Of a DNA stretch of 7,392 bases, positions 6,189-7,392 are shown one piece after another. Numbering within the stretch: position 1 is the stretch's first letter; each line of letters begins with the position of its first letter. Under the pieces are notes generated by a model, which had not been told where the DNA came from, did not search any database, and saw only the letters and a list, made by a program, of their open reading frames with translations. Origin of the DNA: Actinomycetes bacterium (GTDB taxonomy: Bacteria > Actinomycetota > Acidimicrobiia > Acidimicrobiales > Bog-793); assembly GCA_021823365.1 (NCBI GenBank), contig JAKAOD010000147.1:1-7392 (forward strand), given 5' to 3'. The translations under genes and the position numbers were made by a program.

Positions 6189-6376
6189 CGCGCTCCCGCC
6201 ATCGCCGGGCCCGGGGCGCGCGAGGGCCTCATCGCGCTGCCGCCATCGCCGGGCCCGGGGCGCGCGAGGACCTCATCGCGCTGCCGCCATCGCCGGGCCC
6301 GGGGCGCGCGAGGACCTCATCGCGCTGCCGCCATCGCCGGGCCCGGGGCGCGCGAGGGCCTCATCGCGCTGCCGCC
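6181..6376. repeat. 44-bp tandem repeat array at the aroC/aroKB junction
   Basis: Four complete 44-bp units occupy 6181-6224, 6225-6268, 6269-6312 and 6313-6356, and the first 20 bases of a fifth occupy 6357-6376. The units are nearly identical. The GGCC at the unit start is GACC in copies 6269 and 6313, and the copy next to aroKB has C instead of G at 6195. Each unit contains the palindrome CCGGGCCCGG. The array starts inside the last codons of aroC and ends in the first codons of aroKB, so each copy carries the stop/start junction. Slippage or unequal crossing-over could change copy number without breaking either neighbour. Confidence 0.97.
6185..6364 (-). other. Chain of four ATGA-overlapping 15-codon micro-ORFs
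   Basis: On the minus strand each repeat encodes a complete short frame: 6364-6317 ([15 protein letters not shown]), 6320-6273 and 6276-6229 (both with S for P at residue 3), and 6232-6185 (G for A at residue 13). Each spans 48 bases and shares 4 with its neighbour, hence the 44-bp period. The first ATG overlaps the aroC stop (6363-6361), and the last stop overlaps the aroKB ATG (6188). The peptide begins like AroKB (MRPS) and ends like AroC (AAAR), so it looks like a duplicated gene junction. Translation is not shown. Only the last start has a GGAG motif, so the other starts would rely on reinitiation. Confidence 0.5.
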
Positions 6377-7392
6377 GCAGGGGCGGCCGGAGGTTCCTCA
6401 CCGGTCGCTGCCGCCGGCCGCGACCCGACGGCCACCGACGGCGTCTCGTCGAGGGCGGCGAGGTACCCGTCGCGATTGCGGACGAGCTCTGCGAGCGAGT
6501 CGCCGCCGAACTTGCGCAGCGCCTCGCCTGCCAGCACGAGCGCCACCATCGTCTCGGCGACGACGCCCATCGCCGGCACGGCGGTCACGTCAGTGCGCTC
6601 CTTGAACGAGACAGTCTCCTCTTTCGTCACCACGTCGACCGTCTTCAGCACCGGCCGGTTGAGCGTGGCGAGCGGCTTCATCGCGGCGCGAGCGACGACC
6701 AGCCCGCCGATCGAGATCCCTCCCTCCACGCCGCCGGCGCGGGTCGTCTCCCGCACGTAGGAGCCGGAGGCGGCATCGTAGGAGATCGCGTCGTGCGCCT
6801 CCGAGCCGCGCCGGCGGGCGAGGTCGAATCCGTCCCCGAGCTCGACGCCCTTCACCGCCTGGATGCTCATGAGCGCTTGGGCGAGCAGCCCGTCGAGCTT
6901 GCGGTCCCAGTGGACGTGGCTGCCGAGGCCGACGGGCACGCCGTAGGCGAGGACCTCCGCGACGCCGCCGAGCGAGTCGCCGACCTTGGCGGCCGCCTTG
7001 ATCTCGGCGACCATCGCCTCGCTCGCCGCTGGGTCGAAGCAGCGCACCGGCGAGTCGTCGATCGCCTCGAGGTCCTCCGGCGCCGGCCGCAGGCCGGGAG
7101 GAGCGCTCGTCCCGCCCATCGACACGACGTGGCTGAGCACGGCGATGCCGAGGTGGGACAGGAGCGCCTTGGCGAGCGAGCCGGCCGCGACCCTCGCCGC
7201 CGTCTCGCGTGCCGACGCGCGCTCGAGCACGTCACGGGCGTCGCCGAACCCGTACTTCAACATCCCCGCAAGGTCGGCATGGCCCGGGCGCGGCGCGGTG
7301 AGGACCTTCGACGGCGTCCCCGGCGCGGGCGACATCTCCTGCTCCCACTTCGGCCACTCGGTATTGGCGATCTCGATTGCGACCGGCGAGCC
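6361..7392 (-). CDS. aroC: Chorismate synthase, 5' end outside the window
   Basis: AroC converts 5-enolpyruvylshikimate-3-phosphate to chorismate using reduced FMN, the last common step to the aromatic amino acids. The frame is open to the right edge: 19 codons starting [13 protein letters not shown] precede an internal ATG at 7335, which is therefore not the start. The 343 visible residues lack roughly the first 70 of a normal enzyme, including the first active-site histidine. Visible hallmarks are RPGHADL with the second conserved histidine (38), [14 protein letters not shown] (59-72), [12 protein letters not shown] (157-168), [13 protein letters not shown] (218-230) and [15 protein letters not shown]. 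The last 25 or so residues are a low-complexity Ala/Pro tail unlike the conserved core. Its TGA overlaps the first micro-ORF of the repeat array. Confidence 0.97.
   Translation of the reverse strand, partial: GSPVAIEIANTEWPKWEQEMSPAPGTPSKVLTAPRPGHADLAGMLKYGFGDARDVLERASARETAARVAAGSLAKALLSHLGIAVLSHVVSMGGTSAPPGLRPAPEDLEAIDDSPVRCFDPAASEAMVAEIKAAAKVGDSLGGVAEVLAYGVPVGLGSHVHWDRKLDGLLAQALMSIQAVKGVELGDGFDLARRRGSEAHDAISYDAASGSYVRETTRAGGVEGGISIGGLVVARAAMKPLATLNRPVLKTVDVVTKEETVSFKERTDVTAVPAMGVVAETMVALVLAGEALRKFGGDSLAELVRNRDGYLAALDETPSVAVGSRPAAATGEEPPAAPAAAAR

Noticed and set aside
6181..6376. CRISPR array as an explanation of the 44-bp repeats.
   Set aside because: The units are directly contiguous with no unique spacers, no cas genes are nearby, and the array is embedded in gene ends.
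6181..6376. Rho-independent terminator between aroC and aroKB, from the GGGCCC-rich palindromes.
   Set aside because: No U tract follows on either strand, and the genes on both sides are joined by stop/start overlaps, which argues for continuous transcription.
4686..6605. Very long plus-strand open frame (639 codons) opposite aroKB and the repeat array.
   Set aside because: It is antisense to a gene with complete catalytic motifs, is rich in Arg, Asp and Glu with no recognisable domain, and is expected from the high GC third-position bias of the real gene.

Overview
The window is a gene-dense, very GC-rich stretch of bacterial chromosome. Every gene I can support lies on the minus strand, so the locus reads right to left. 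The order is aroC (5' end outside the window), aroKB fusion, aroQ, an M24 Xaa-Pro peptidase, efp, nusB, a divergent purM-like gene, pyrR, and pyrB (3' end outside the window). The aro, peptidase, efp, nusB and pyr order, together with the base composition, is typical of Actinomycetota. The fused aroKB and the purM-like insertion point away from the best-known Streptomyces and Mycobacterium layouts, and I lean towards an Acidimicrobiia-like lineage. That placement is inference.

Region by region: 7392-6361 is chorismate synthase. At 6376-6181 a 44-bp tandem array (four full copies plus a partial one) sits exactly on the aroC/aroKB junction. At 6188-4614 is a fused shikimate kinase/3-dehydroquinate synthase, then type II dehydroquinase (4617-4141). 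Together they give four shikimate-pathway activities: AroB, AroQ, AroK and AroC. Next come the peptidase (4125-3010), elongation factor P (3010-2450), the antitermination factor NusB (2472-2020) and a PurM-superfamily protein (2023-929). The only real intergenic gap, 928-756, holds a 46-bp direct repeat and, just before the pyrR ribosome binding site, a strong match to the PyrR RNA-binding hairpin. pyrR (755-189) and pyrB (192-1) open the pyrimidine operon.

Most junctions are 4-base ATGA or GTGA stop/start overlaps (aroC into the array, aroKB/aroQ, peptidase/efp, nusB/purM-like, pyrR/pyrB), so translational coupling probably links the genes. The most striking feature is that each 44-bp repeat is itself a 15-codon micro-ORF joined to the next by an ATGA overlap. 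This forms a possible termination-reinitiation relay between aroC and aroKB, similar in design to mycobacterial MIRU elements. Other points for a second look are the PyrR RNA site, the atypical PurM paralogue, and a Tyr-to-His change in the AroQ active-site lid.
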